From: Pisaster brevispinus
Lineage: Eukaryota; Echinodermata; Asteroidea; Forcipulatida; Asteriidae
Length of the DNA stretch: 64,000 nt
Direction: 5' to 3'
NCBI GenBank assembly: GCA_023634235.1
Contig: JAMKCF010000013.1
Location: 17,733,705-17,797,704, forward strand
The notes below the pieces were generated by a model. The model ran no database searches. It was not told the DNA's origin and saw nothing but the letters and a program-made list of their open reading frames with translations. Position 1 is the first letter of the stretch. The number at the start of each line of letters is the position of its first letter. The position numbers were made by a program, and so were the translations under genes. Shown here one piece after another: positions 33,864 to 45,413 of the stretch.

Positions 33864-35817
33864 CTAATAAAACAATAGACTGAGAATGTCATGTGACATG
33901 AAGGGGCGGGAATGCATTGAAAAGTGATTGGAATGTGGATGGAATGCGAGAACACAGCCCCCCCCCCCCCCAGTCAACAAAGCAAACATAAATGGTGTAA
34001 CATGGACGTATAACAAAGGAATATCCCACAATAATGAAGTCATAGTATTGTCATTTTGACGCACACCGTCAACGGCAGAAGTGCATACGTAGCTAGTTTT
34101 TCACAAAACTTGGGCCTTATTTTTTTCTTCAATATTTAAGAACAATTCAGAAGTGTAAAAATATCGCAATTATACAGTAAAATGATAAAGAAACACACTA
34201 TAAACAAATAGCATTCGTCATCAAGTTTTCGTTCAAGTAGCTGTTTAACATGAAGCAGGCATCACTGATGTTATTTCGTTTGGTTTGACCATACAGAAAG
34301 GGTTGATCCTATTTTTCAGTTTTTCGGTCAAAATTGCAATAAATTTACCCTGATCCGCATCGTTTAACTTAGATTTTTTAGAACAAAATTATTGTATTTT
34401 CATATTTCTCGAATAGAAACTTCTTTTTTTTTGATCGATAAAGATGAAAGAATTTTTGGACCCTTTTGTTTTATTTGTGTACTTTGTTTCCTTTACAATA
34501 GTTGATGTCTTTTATTAAACTGGCTGTTTCTCCATTACAGGTCATCTTCAGATTTTCAAAAGGTCATAATTTTAGAACCAAACATGACACAAGTGTGTTA
34601 GATATGTCAAAATGAAGCTCGTTTTATGTTCTTTTTAGCCATTTATAAAACTCAAAAAGTCAATTTTTCCCCATGTGACTCATTTTCACAGAGCCCGTCA
34701 TTTGTGTGTACGTACTTGGCGTTTCAGTTTACTGAGCTAGCCTCATGTATTAGAAGATGGGGAACTATAGAACATTTGAAGCCTCATATACTTGCAGATT
34801 CACAGTGACTTGAAATGTGTATGCTTGTGACCGTACATATATTTGAAGCCTCTTGACTGTATACTTATAGATACACAGTCCTCATGATCATCTTGTAGAT
34901 TCACAGTGACATAACATGTCTATGCTTCACAAATTGATATGAAGCCTCGTGTATGCTTGTAGATTCACAGTGATTATGAAGCAGCATTTTAATGAAACTA
35001 AAATGATTCCACCGCTGGTACACGCGGTTTTTATGAATCAGCCCCTCCTGAACTAGATGGTGCTGTCAGCGTTTACCAATACAACCAATTATACAATTTT
35101 TGGCTATCCCCCATTCACTTGTTTGACTCCGGCCAGGCAGTATAATTCCAATTCCCTAGGAAACAATGCCAGACGCGTGAAGCGTGAGGTGTGCCCAACA
35201 GGAAAGGACAGCCACGGCCAGCAGGGGAGACGTCGATTTTGACATAATCATAACCCTTAACGTTGTGTGACAACCTTTAACTGCGTAGGCCCTACATTTG
35301 GCACAAACTTGTTTCAGATCCAAACATAATATTTGTCGGTTACGAAAACTCGAAAACCCTGTTGGGAAAACGCGTTCGAGAACGTAGTTTGGCCCCAATG
35401 CCCCCAACCTGACGTTTGGATCTTCTCATAATTGTATGTAGGGCAAATATTCATGTTGAGTGAAGATTCCACATACAAGCAGAATGGGATTCATATGTAT
35501 GTCGGGTCAAGCTTGCAAAGTCATCAATAGTGTAATTTCGTAACCTTAACATCGAGGCCATTTTAGTCTTCATATTTTCTTCTCATAGTTTGATTTACGA
35601 CATCATGAATATACTTGACAATAAAATCGGTTGTTGTTTCTAGTGTAAATAATTATTATTTCTTGCTATAATTATTTTCTCTTCCAAAAAGTAACACGCA
35701 TAGCCCCTTTAATGATTTTGGATTGTTTATGAAGTGCGCCCTCTCCAGGTCATATTAATACAGTTTACATGGAGGGAGTTTCGATTTCAATTTCGTTTCC
35801 CTAACTTCTACCTAGAA
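33864..35817. other. Intergenic stretch, no gene seen
   Basis: Contains a poly-C run at 33957-33971 and a degenerate ~60-bp tandem repeat at about 34777-34985 (gaagcctcatatacttgcag then attcacagtgac, about four copies). No supported exon. Confidence 0.5.
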
Positions 35818-35901
35818 ATGTCTCTTTTGACACAAACTATGACGCTATATGGATTATCTGGCTGTTCATCAAAGGCAGGAGACTCACTGGATATTATAAA
35901 G
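35818..35901 (+). CDS. Possible first coding exon of an unknown gene
   Basis: ATG 35818 opens a 28-codon frame, MSLLTQTMTLYGLSGCSSKA then GDSLDIIK, ending precisely at a strong donor, AAAG then gtacgt, phase 0. The last ~35 bp of the exon and ~40 bp of intron are duplicated at 36085-36156, donor included. No matching downstream exon was proven; the plus-strand exons at 40675-42121 start in an incompatible or unknown phase. It may also be chance. Confidence 0.25.
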
Positions 35902-36084
35902 GTACGTTTTAGATTGATATAGGCAGATGTGTCGGGTTTCTATTTGTGTACCATGGCCAGTCAGTAGAGGTTAACGTTAGATTATCAATCGTGTCATGCA
36001 TGTCAATGTAAACAAACGTACCGTTGATTGTTTGGTCTTGACTACGGAGTAGTACTGTTTGGTCTTACTCCTGACAGTACTGTT

Positions 36085-36156
36085 TATCAAAAGCAGGAGA
36101 CTCACTGGATATTATAAAGGTACGTTTTAAATTGTTAGGCAGATTTGTCGGGTTTT
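36085..36156 (+). repeat. Partial duplicate of exon end and donor
   Basis: tatcaaaagcaggagactca then ctggatattataaaggtacg repeats 35867-35943 with a few changes, 218 bp downstream. The ATG and the first part of the exon are not included. Confidence 0.75.
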
Positions 36157-36482
36157 CGTTAGGTTCAGAGGTTAACGTTAGTTCAGACATGGGTTTAACT
36201 CGACTCAATCATGTCATAATAAGTCAATGTAAACATACCGCTGACTTGATCCATCATGTCCATAGGCCCTATCTGTTTTGTATGACGTGTTTGGTCTTTA
36301 TTAGTCACCGGTGAGAAGTTGGTTTCTCGTTTGACGTTCGATATTCGACATTCGAATGTCAAACAAGTACCAGTTACTGTTTTGATATTTAACGTTTATT
36401 TGTGCATAAACCATAGAACTATATTGAAGCATTTTTCACATGCCCAGACCCTAGAGCTATAACCCAGACCCTTTGTAAAAAA

Positions 36483-36514
<32 letters not shown>
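36483..36514 (+). repeat. GTT microsatellite
   Basis: Ten gtt units. Confidence 0.9.
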
Positions 36515-36774
36515 TTACGTACGAACATTCTACCGTACATTGTATGCACTTTAAAATCAATGCGTTATATCCAAGTTTTGAACGGCAGTCTGACGTGTCC
36601 AGACCCATGGGTGGGGCACCGCTACATACAGAAATACAGGGAAGGGTCGAAGGAACACACCCGTGGTCATCTTGACCCAACCTACTCCTAGAAGTAGAAC
36701 TATGACACATATTCAGACCCCTGCCAAATATATCATAGAGTTCCAATGTTGCCACTGGTACCCCGCTCATGTCT

Positions 36775-36962
36775 TGCTAAGTAAAGAAATCTGCTAATCA
36801 GAATTTTAAGCACACAAACTTGCTAAGCACAGAAAGAATTGCTTAGCAGAAACTGGTTACCAGCCAAAATTTAAAAAATTTGCCCCACTCATTTTCTGCT
36901 TAGCATAGAAAATTACCTAGCAGTATTTTCTGTTTAACAGCTTTATGAAATAGGGCCCAGTG
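36775..36962. mobile_element. Foldback MITE, GGGCCCAATTTCAT family
   Basis: gcttagcagaaactggttac then cagccaaaattt in the interior and ctttatgaaatagggcccag at the right end. Left end partly lost. Confidence 0.6.
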
Positions 36963-37084
36963 CCCAATTTCTAGCGCTGCTTAACGGTAAGAAAATTGTT
37001 GTGCTAACTGCATCGTCAATAACGAAGCATTATAAAATCACACTTTATAAAAAGATGTTCAATCGTTTCATTAGATTAAGGTGG

Positions 37085-38390
37085 CGTTTGGACCATTTTG
37101 TCAAGGACACAATGAATTTTGTTTACTCTCGGCCCCCAAGTTGTCCTCTGGTGTAACACGGTTACCAAAGATAATACCCAGCTTTTTCAATTTATCATCG
37201 CACCAAATAAAATTACAAGGTTTGTCTTGTCTATGTTTCCATTTCCCTAGCCAGAGGCCTTTGGTTTTATTGACGTTCAGCTTCAACCCATAACCTTGCA
37301 GTGTCGAGGATCAGTGTCATCTGTGATATCAAAGTTGTACAATTTATCTTAAGTAGGGAGAATTCTATGTTTTAATTTGAACCACAAATCTTTTTCATCG
37401 GCTTCCATAAGGGGACACCGACCATTTCCCCAAGTATTAACATCGGATGTATGTAGTAATGTGGACATAATTAGTAATTATTAATTAATAACCCAGTATT
37501 GCAAAACCGCAGGAGACATGAATTGATTATTAATAAAACATCTGTAAACATCTTTAACATTATTGTCCAAAAGTCTACTATTTTTGCCGGTCTGTTTATC
37601 TTCAATGGTAACATTATTAAAAAAAATATTAGGTGGACCCTTCCTGTTTTCAGTGACGTAGCAGTGACGTAGCTGTTTTTCTTGAGAACATTGCTAATTC
37701 TACAGGCTTTAACGACAAGATTTTACAAAGTTTAGCCAGAGTTTGGTGACTAATTAGGATCATTTTCGAGAACAAGTTTGAAACGATTCATCCCCACGGA
37801 TTTAAGTATTTTGCTGTCTACTTCTTTATCCTTGCCATTAGTACTTACTAGTGCTATTTTTCCAGAGGGGGAGTTCATGAGTTTCGTCAACACAGGAGAA
37901 CACTTTGCTATAGTTAAGTTCAGATTTCTGTAATGAATTAATTCTTTATAATAATCCTGAGTACCACAAACGATGGCTCCCGGGTTATCTAAAATGTACC
38001 AGCCAAGTTCGTTCTTCCCGCTAGCTTTGCATAAAAGATTTCTCCATTTCCCAGATTTCAGTGTACAGTGATACTTTTTAAAAGCATTTGGTTTTAAAGC
38101 TTTCAGCTAGTGCCTCCCATAGTAACGGGACCGGTAATAGTCTTTCTTTCTTTTATTATCCAGTTTGCCATTCCAAAAGAAAAACACTTAATGCGCTCCA
38201 TTTGCTTAACACATTCCTCGGGATAAAAGATGATTGATCCCTGGTAGGATAGACTGGCACCCATGAAACTAATGACAACAGCCTTCCCTCTCATAGTTAA
38301 ATTTATCACGCTAACCTTCCGGTGCTTACTGTATGAAAGTGAATAACGTAACAATGGAAATCCACGGTGGACTCGCAAGGTGGCTGTCTA
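37085..38390 (-). mobile_element. Decayed L1/Tx1-like LINE, two pieces in tandem
   Basis: The minus strand from 38378 reads RKVSVINLTMRGKAVVISFM, then CVKQMERIKCFSFGMANWII then KERKTITGPVTMGG. Further left are PNIFFNNVTIEDKQTG and DVYRCFINNQFMSPAVLQYW. These are typical of the region after the reverse transcriptase in L1/Tx1-like ORF2. At 37286-37101 it reads KLNVNKTKGLWLGKWKHRQD then KKLGIIFGNRVTPEDNL, the late RT/thumb region that should come before, not after, the first piece. So two truncated copies, or one rearranged copy, lie head to tail. Many stops and frameshifts make it inactive. Confidence 0.72.
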
Positions 38391-38399
38391 ATTGTCTTT

Positions 38400-39095
38400 C
38401 TTACCTGTGAAATACGCTTACGCTTAAGCAAATTTTTTTGCTAGTTAGCTCCAAAATTTGATTACCGTATAGCAGCGCAAGCCGTTAAGCAGACAATTCT
38501 GATTAGCAAATTTCTTTACTTGCTAATTAGCGGGGTAACAGTGGCAACAATGTGAACTTTATGGAATGCTGGCTGGTAACCTGTTTCTGCTAAGCAAAAT
38601 TTTTTGGGGTCCAATTTCATAAAGCAGTTAAGCAGAAAATTCTGCTTAGCAAATTTCTTTACTTAGCAAGAAATGAGCGAGGCACCAGTCACAACAATGT
38701 TGTTTTTTTTTAAAGATTTTGGCTGGTAACAGGTTTTATGAAATTGGGCCCAATTTCATAAAGCCGTTAAGCAGAAAATTCTGCTTAGTAAATTTCTTTA
38801 ATTAGCAAAAAATAAGCAAGGCACCAGTCACAACAATGTAATTTTGGCTGGTAACCAGTTTCTGCGAAGCAATTGTTTTCTGTGCTTAGCAAGTTTTTGT
38901 GCTTACAGGTTTTATGAAATTGGACCCTTTGCCCAATTTCATAAAGCCGTTTAGCAGTAAAGTCTGCTTAGCAAATTTCTTTACTTAGCAAGAAATGAGC
39001 GAGGCACCAGCAGTCACAACAATGTATTTTTTTTTATAGATTTTGGTTGGTAACCAGTTTCTGCTAAGCAATTGTTTTCTGTGATCAGCAAATTT
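38400..39095. mobile_element. Cluster of foldback MITE copies
   Basis: At least three to four adjacent copies of the family. ggtccaatttcataaagcag, gggcccaatttcataaagcc and tgcccaatttcataaagccg each head a unit of roughly 150-190 bp, with aagcagaaaattctgcttag, ggctggtaaccagtttctgc and ttttatgaaattgggcccaa inside. The copies look tandemly amplified. Confidence 0.75.
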
Positions 39096-39504
39096 TCCGT
39101 CACGTGATGGCAAATAAACGTACCATTGTACGTCATTCGCCGTGCATTTTTCGTTCCATTCGTTTTGTTCTAGTGCACGCTCGCCCGCCCTCCACTGACG
39201 AAAGTGACTGCCTGTTTACACAGTATGGCGGAATTGTTTGATTGGATACATGTAGTTACATTATCAATGAACTTTTAAACTTGTTTTACTGTTTTGACTG
39301 TTGGACCATTGTTAACCCTTTAGCACTCAAACCGCCCAGAAGCGCCCTCCCTAACTTGAACCGTTGTTGACTTTTAATTGTTAACATTTTAAGTCAAAAT
39401 AAAAGTAGTAGATGCACTTAAGAAAGCATTCTTGTACAATTTATTTATTATTATCCTGTATAGTATAGTGTTATCCTCCAATCAAATGATCTACTTGGAT
39501 GTTA

Positions 39505-39645
39505 TATACAACAAATAATGAATGTTTTTCATTCGTGCAATAGTAAGAATATGTTCGCCTCATTGAATGGAGCATTCCATCTTTCAACTCATGAACATAT
39601 TCTTACCATTGCACTCATAAACATTCATTATTTGTATACTATAGA
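39505..39645. repeat. Imperfect ~140-bp inverted repeat
   Basis: caaataatgaatgtttttca then ttcgtgcaatagtaagaata on the left; tattcttaccattgcactca then taaacattcattatttg on the right. Arms are about 50 bp with a few mismatches. Confidence 0.75.
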
Positions 39646-39906
39646 CCTTTCCATTTGTTGATAATAAACAAACTGCGCTGGTTGGCATGGGCGGCAGAGT
39701 GTTAGTAAAACATTCAATCTGCAAACTTTCAATTAAATTACCTCCCATGATTGGTTGCTTTGTTTCAAACAAATTCAACAGTATTTTTGAATATTTGTGT
39801 TACAAACTGTGGCTATCTGCTTGTGTTTTGCATTTATGGCTATCCATAGTTTTCCAACCTCGTTGGCAAAAACTTTGGCTGTGACATTGCAATAGAAAGG
39901 TCTATT
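39642..39906. mobile_element. ~260-bp MITE with TATAGACCTTTCC ends
   Basis: Left end tatagacctttccatttg and right end gcaatagaaaggtctattgg are inverted repeats of about 14 bp. No useful ORF. It abuts the inverted repeat at 39505-39645. Confidence 0.55.
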
Positions 39907-40674
39907 GGCCCACTCGGGGGGAAAATGCAAAGTGTATGCACTTGTTATTATCTTCTAAACGATAAATTAATCTTTTCAAAGTGAAACTTTAATAAATAAG
40001 AAGAGCGCCCTCAAATTTACTTGGAGCAAAAATCTCACCGTGCATCGCACCGTGAATCAATAATGTCGGATGACATGGGGAACACGCACGGTTTAACGCG
40101 ATCCATTTGATATTATTAGCTCGTTTAATTTAAAATGAATCAAAAACGAAAAACTTTTGTTTCGATTACAGTGTTTGTACATGTTCCTTGCTACAATTTA
40201 GTTGTTGCACGTTTGCTATTGAAACATGTGAATTAAGCTTGCGACGTCCAAAAACCTGCGTTACAACGAAAACCGACCAACTTCTACCTTTGAATGCATG
40301 TACGGTGATATTTGTACAGTCAACATTTTTCCTTATCTAAAATGACTTTCTTTGGAGTAATCGTTGAGTGAATACTGAACTGACTGAACTGATCGTTTTT
40401 AAAAGCTTTTGGGATCCCAATACTTTGGGGGGGGGGGGCACGTGTTTTTAGATCCCAATACTTCATCTTGGCTTGTGCTTTTATTATTTTTGTTCATGAC
40501 TTTTCAATCTTTTTAAAACATTTATCAGCAGCTGTTTTTGTGTGGTCGAGCAATTCCAGTCTGTCCCGACATCTGAGAAAGCTAACTCTACTTTTGAGGG
40601 TCTCAGAGTGAAGTTGATGGAAAAACAGAGTCAGATTACTTTGAGGAGCTCACCTGTTAGTGATGAAGCTGTGA

Positions 40675-42121
40675 GATGAGGCAGAAGTTGATCAAGAGTG
40701 GAGACACCTCAGAATAGGACCAGTTGATGGAGAGACATCCCCAGCGGTGGATGACGGCAAGGTGTGCACCATGTTTTACAGGTAAAAATCAATACTTACT
40801 TTTGTCTCTTTTGAGAACCATATATTTTCTATTTTTATGCCCCGCCGGCGAAATAGTGTTTTTGTGTCTGCAATCATTGTCCGAGCAATAACTCAAGAAG
40901 GACTTGGCATATCAACTCCAAACTTGGTATATTGGTTGGTCTTGGGATCCCCAAGAAGCCTATTGTTTTTGGATGCCCTACAACAAATGCCAAGGTCATT
41001 ATGGCTAAAACAAAAGAAATGTTGTCCGAGCGATAACTCAAGAAGGACTTGGCATACATCAACTCCAAACTTGGTATGTGGGTTCGTCTTGGGATCCCTA
41101 AGAGAAGCCTAGTGTTTTTGAACCCCCCTTTCAAATGTCAAGGGCATCATGGCTTTAAAAAAAAAATGCGGTACAAAAGTAACTCAAGAAAGATATTAAT
41201 CTTAGCGGGGCGTTTGTGTTTGTCAACACACCATTCTTGTTAATACGTTTGCTCAAAAGTGAACATGCTTTAACTTTTTTTTTAAAAGATAGGTTTTTTT
41301 AAATACAAATCATCAACATGTTTTTTTAATATCGTCATCAGTTTTCTAACTAAACTCAGTATTTCAAGTTTAATATATTTTTAGTAAGAATTAATTAGGA
41401 TACAGTTTTACTTCCTTGACGATCAATAAGAAGCGAACAAGTTCTTAGTTTTGTTTTGTTGTTGTTTTTGTTGTTGTTGGGGTGTTTGTTTGTTGTTGGT
41501 GGTGTTTTTGTTTTTGTTTTTTCCTTCTTTTTTTGAGGGGGGAGGGGCGTGGACAGCGGCGTAGCCATGACTTTTTCAGTGTGTATGGGGAGCGCATTAC
41601 TTGTGGGGGCCCAAAGGGAATAGGCTTGTCAGTGGTGGGTCATGCTTTAATATTGGAAGGGGGACGCTGCAGGGGGTCACATCCTCTTATGTTCGTGGCA
41701 TTTTGTGGCTGTGGTAGCGATACCGATAACGATCGTTCACTAAATTTTAATTAGATTATACAAACAGGCATCCCCCTTTTCTTTTTCCTATTAATTTTTG
41801 TGAGCACTATTCCGATTGTTTTGTGTGGGATGGCACCTTGGGGTGAGGCCGCTGCAAATTTGTGGGGGGGGGCACCAGCCCCAGCCCCCCCCCCCCTGGT
41901 TAGGGGGGTGCGGTTACAGAATGACAACCCATTATAATGATATTTGTTAAGACAATAATCAGTTTGCTGTTCCATTTTCACAATCATTACTTGATAATGA
42001 ATTAACTAATGAATATTATTTTTTGTACAGGAGAAGTCCAGATTGGGCTCACGGGGAGCTTTTGGAATCTACAAGAAAGGAATGCCGCTCTGCAGCCATC
42101 TATAAAATGCAACAAGCCTAG
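40675..42121 (+). CDS. Candidate last two coding exons of an unknown gene
   Basis: Exon A is open from 40675 to donor 40782 (TTTTACAG then gtaaaaat) and exon B starts at 42031 after ttttttgtacag. They join in one frame: DEAEVDQEWRHLRIGPVDGE, then TSPAVDDGKVCTMFYRRSPD, then WAHGELLESTRKECRSAAIY then KMQQA and TAG at 42119. The composition is protein-like across the junction, which a chance splice would rarely give. The frame is closed on the left by TGA at 40672, so the true exon start lies inside or the upstream part is untranslated. A 3'UTR of about 1.2 kb runs through AT-rich sequence to AATAAA at 43321. No family is recognised. Confidence 0.35.
40830..41215 (+). repeat. ~190-bp tandem repeat, two copies plus a fragment
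   Basis: gtccgagcaataactcaaga then aggacttggcatatcaactc then caaacttggtat recurs once almost intact, then as a short fragment. It lies in the intron of the candidate gene above. ORFs across it are chance. Confidence 0.75.
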
Positions 42122-42439
42122 CATAACTGATATGCTGCAGTATTGACTGCTCTTGAAAAGCAAGTCCTCTGCTAAATAGATACCATGAACAATGTAGCAG
42201 TCGTGTTGATGATAACCCAGATGGAAGATGGAACACCTGATGATAACCTGGATGGAACACCTGACATTCTGCATCAGACTCTTCCAAGGATACATACTTG
42301 TGCTCTGTAGAACTTTGGGTGCTTGGGATCACAACTCTTAGAGCGTAACACCATGAAGGATTTTTATATCAAGACAATAATTCTGGCTTCCATTCGATAT
42401 TGGAAATGCGGATATTAAGGATTCAAAATGTGAGGATTA

Positions 42440-43065
42440 TGTAATAAATTTTTAATTTATTTTTTATTTATTGATTCTCTTTATTTATTCATATATTTAT
42501 TATTTATTTAATTGTTTGTTTGCTCGTTTGTTGGGGTGTTTGTTTGTTTGTTTATATTTTATTTATTAATATTTTATTTATTTACTTACTTATTGATTTT
42601 TGTTATTTTAATTTTTATATTTATTTGTTAATTGTTTACTCTTTTTACTTATATATTTATTTATTTATAAATTTATTTGTTAATTTTTTAAATTGTTTTA
42701 TTTATTATTTATTATATTTTTAACAAATATATAAATTTTCATATTTTTGTTGTTTTTATTTTTATTTTTTATTTATTGATTCTATATTATATTATATATT
42801 TACACATTTATTTAAAATGTATTTATTTAATGGGGTGTTTGCTCATTTGTTTGTTGGGGGTGTTTGTTTGTTTATACTTTATTTATTTATTTTTTATTTG
42901 TTTACTTATTGATTGATTTTAAAAAAAATATTTGTTTATTTATTTGTTTATTTATTTCCTCTTGTTATCTATAAATTTATTTATTAAAAAAATTGTATTT
43001 ATATTAATTTTTTATTTATTGATTCTATTTATTTATTTATATATTTATATATTTATATACATTTT
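42440..43065 (+). repeat. Low-complexity TTTA-rich tract
   Basis: About 600 bp of tttatttatttattt variants with gtttgtttgttt islands. ORFs read through it are artefacts. Confidence 0.85.
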
Positions 43066-43320
43066 TAAACTTAAATTGAAGAAGAAAACACTGAAAAAAA
43101 AACCACTGTGAAATTTATTATAAAAATGTATGTTAATTTTCTAAGAGATGTTTGCAAAAAAAACCTTCTGATTTATTTGGAAACATCTGTTGGAAAATGT
43201 TTATACCAATATTATTTTGAATCTTTGATATTTCAATTGTAGAAGAATACAATACAAATGCTTTGAAATAATTTCCTAAAAATGTTTGTTATTTTGATTA
43301 TTGTTATGAACAATGTTTTA

Positions 43321-43326
43321 AATAAA
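43321..43326 (+). terminator. Poly(A) signal AATAAA
   Basis: aataaa after caatgtttta, about 1.2 kb past the TAG at 42119. Plausible end for the candidate gene at 40675-42121. Confidence 0.4.
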
Positions 43327-43595
43327 GAGATACATTTTCAGCATCTAAACTTTCCAGATTTGTTTGTGTTAATTTATTATAATAATAATAATAATAATGC
43401 ATTTAAATAGCGCTTAATACAGAGTTTCTAAGTGCTGAAAAAACTTGGAAATGTATATTTTGTTAAAAACTTCAAATAGCAAGACACAACAAAATTAAAA
43501 ATATTAACGTTTTCTTAGCGGAAATAAATCTCCATATTATACGGGAAAAAACTTTTCTTCAGTGGTGGTAGTTTTTAAATAACTAATTTTTGTTG

Positions 43596-43664
43596 CCAGA
43601 GGGCGCCCTTTACAGACAACAGAGGGCGCCCTTTATAGTCAACAGAGGGCGCCATTTACACTAT
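43596..43664 (+). repeat. 23-25-bp tandem repeat, three copies
   Basis: agagggcgccctttacagac then aac, three times. The gagggcgcc core recurs singly elsewhere (26370, 35738). Confidence 0.8.
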
Positions 43665-43746
43665 ATATTTTTACATGTATCAACGTGTGTTTGTATATAC
43701 AAAACGTGGTTCTAATATTCATCATGGTTAAAAATTATTGGTCTGG

Positions 43747-43845
43747 TGTGGATCGCCGATGGCCTAGTGGACAAGGTCACGCACGGGGAGAGCAAGATCG
43801 GAAGACCTGCTTGGGTTCGAATCCCGGCAAGTCACAAGGTAAGTG
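43747..43845 (+). mobile_element. tRNA-like sequence with long variable arm, SINE or pseudogene
   Basis: gatggcctagtggacaaggt (A box) and gggttcgaatcccggcaagt (perfect B box), spaced like a class II Leu/Ser tRNA. Acceptor-stem halves do not pair, so it is probably a SINE head or pseudo-tRNA. Confidence 0.5.
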
Positions 43846-44034
43846 GAATCATATAATGTAAACTAACACGCACTAACACGCACTAACAAGCACCACGCAC
43901 GATGCACAAGGAGGGAGAGGCAAGGACGGAGAAAGGAGAGGGGAGGTGGACAGAGAGAGAGAGAGAGAAGAGGGGGTGGACAAATTTGTTTTTATTTTCG
44001 AGGCTAAAAAAAAAAAAAAAAAAAAAAAGTATGA

Positions 44035-44215
44035 AAAACCGAAAATTAACGGTCTTTCATTTTTTTTAAATCGGCTGAAACGCACGCTCGTTAATTATTT
44101 TTGATTTCCAAAAAAAATTATAAAAAATATGAAAAATTAAAAAATTTACGGTCTTTCAATTTTTTAAAATTGGCTGAAACGCACGCTCGTTAATTATTTT
44201 GCATTTTCAATTTTT
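44035..44215 (+). repeat. Duplicated ~110-bp AT-rich unit
   Basis: taacggtctttcattttttt then aaatcggctgaaacgcacgc then tcgttaattattttt is repeated about 110 bp downstream. Preceded by poly-A at 44008-44028. Confidence 0.75.
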
Positions 44216-44398
44216 TTTTTTTTAAATCGAATTTTTTGGGCAAAATTACCATAAACTTTTAATTTTTTTGGGAATTTAAAAGGTTTCAGCCACCCTTTCA
44301 TGCTTAAAACGATACTTAAATTACTCTACTACATAAATTACGCATTCTGGTCACACACAAAAAACATTTCAATTGTTATACAATATTAATCTGCATTT

Positions 44399-44517
44399 TT
44401 AAGGCTTTAACATTTCTTTAAACACCTTATAAAGATGCTTAACTTTATGTCCATACTTTTCCACTATTGATTGCACACAGAGTTTAAATTCCTTCTGGTT
44501 TAAGGGCCTAAGACGTT
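44399..44517 (-). CDS. Candidate terminal exon, unknown gene
   Basis: After acceptor aaatgtaatgtag the minus frame reads ERLRPLNQKEFKLCVQSIVE then KYGHKVKHLYKVFKEMLKP and TAA. It is lysine-rich and helix-prone. It could be the last exon of the minus-strand locus at 45703-52173, but no upstream exon in matching phase was shown. Chance is not excluded. Confidence 0.22.
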
Positions 44518-44897
44518 CTACATTACATTTACAAAAACAACATTTTAGTTTCAACAAAAAAAAAAGGTAACATTTACGATGTCTAAAGGGCACATTTGAA
44601 TTTGCAAATAGTTGATCCCATGATTTACAGAAAATTACAACTTAGTTCTGGAAAGGAAAAACTTTAATGAAATTTTACAACTTTAGTCCAGCTTTGACTA
44701 TATGGTAACACACTTACACTTCAAAATATCTGATCTTTAACTCTATGGATTTTTAATTCACGAGGCAATAATAGTCTGTTACTATGTTCATATGAAACTG
44801 TGTTGTTCATTGGAGACAGGGCACCAGACAAAAATGGCTACTGACTTATTTATTAAAGTTTTAAGAGCATGAGGAAAACGTCCGTTTTTTAAAGTGT

Positions 44898-45413
44898 AGA
44901 ATTTGCATAGTGAGCAAACTTGTTTCTTTACTTTACCCATCATACCACTAAGCAAACGTGTGCCTACAAGTACAAAAAACTTTACGGCTAGGTGAACGCT
45001 AAAAACTATTCATCTAACGAACAAGGACATCATACATGTAGCTGATCTAGTTGAGTCTAGATGTTGCAGGTTGTTGTTTCAGTGATCAGTTTCGAAGAGA
45101 CGTTAATGATTACAGATGATACATGGTCCCTTTAGATATGATACATATGCATAATGGAGAACAAATTTGTTTCTTACTTTATCTTACACTTCATAGCACT
45201 CTAAAACCTCATCAAACTTGCATCTACAAGTACCAATAATAATGGCTAGGTCAACCCAAAACATCTGCACAAAAACTAATCTAATGAACGAGGACATTAT
45301 ATAGCTGTTTGTTTTGAAAATAATAATGTTGTAGCAGCTTGTTGTTTCAAGAAATTAAGGACCGTAATCAGTTACGATTATACAGATGATACACAGTCCC
45401 TTTAGATATGACG
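44898..45413. repeat. Diverged direct duplication of ~250 bp
   Basis: Copy 1 (44898-45145) and copy 2 (about 45147-45413) share the order ttgtttcttactttatc, ctacaagtac, ggctaggt.aac, aacga.caaggacat, gcaggttgttgttt and acagatgatacatggtccct then ttagatatga. Substitutions are many, so the event is old. It immediately precedes the younger duplications to the right. Confidence 0.65.

Noticed and set aside
43747..43845. Functional tRNA gene
   Set aside because: A and B boxes are good, but acceptor-stem halves do not pair, so a SINE or pseudogene is more likely. The same applies to 30998-31066.
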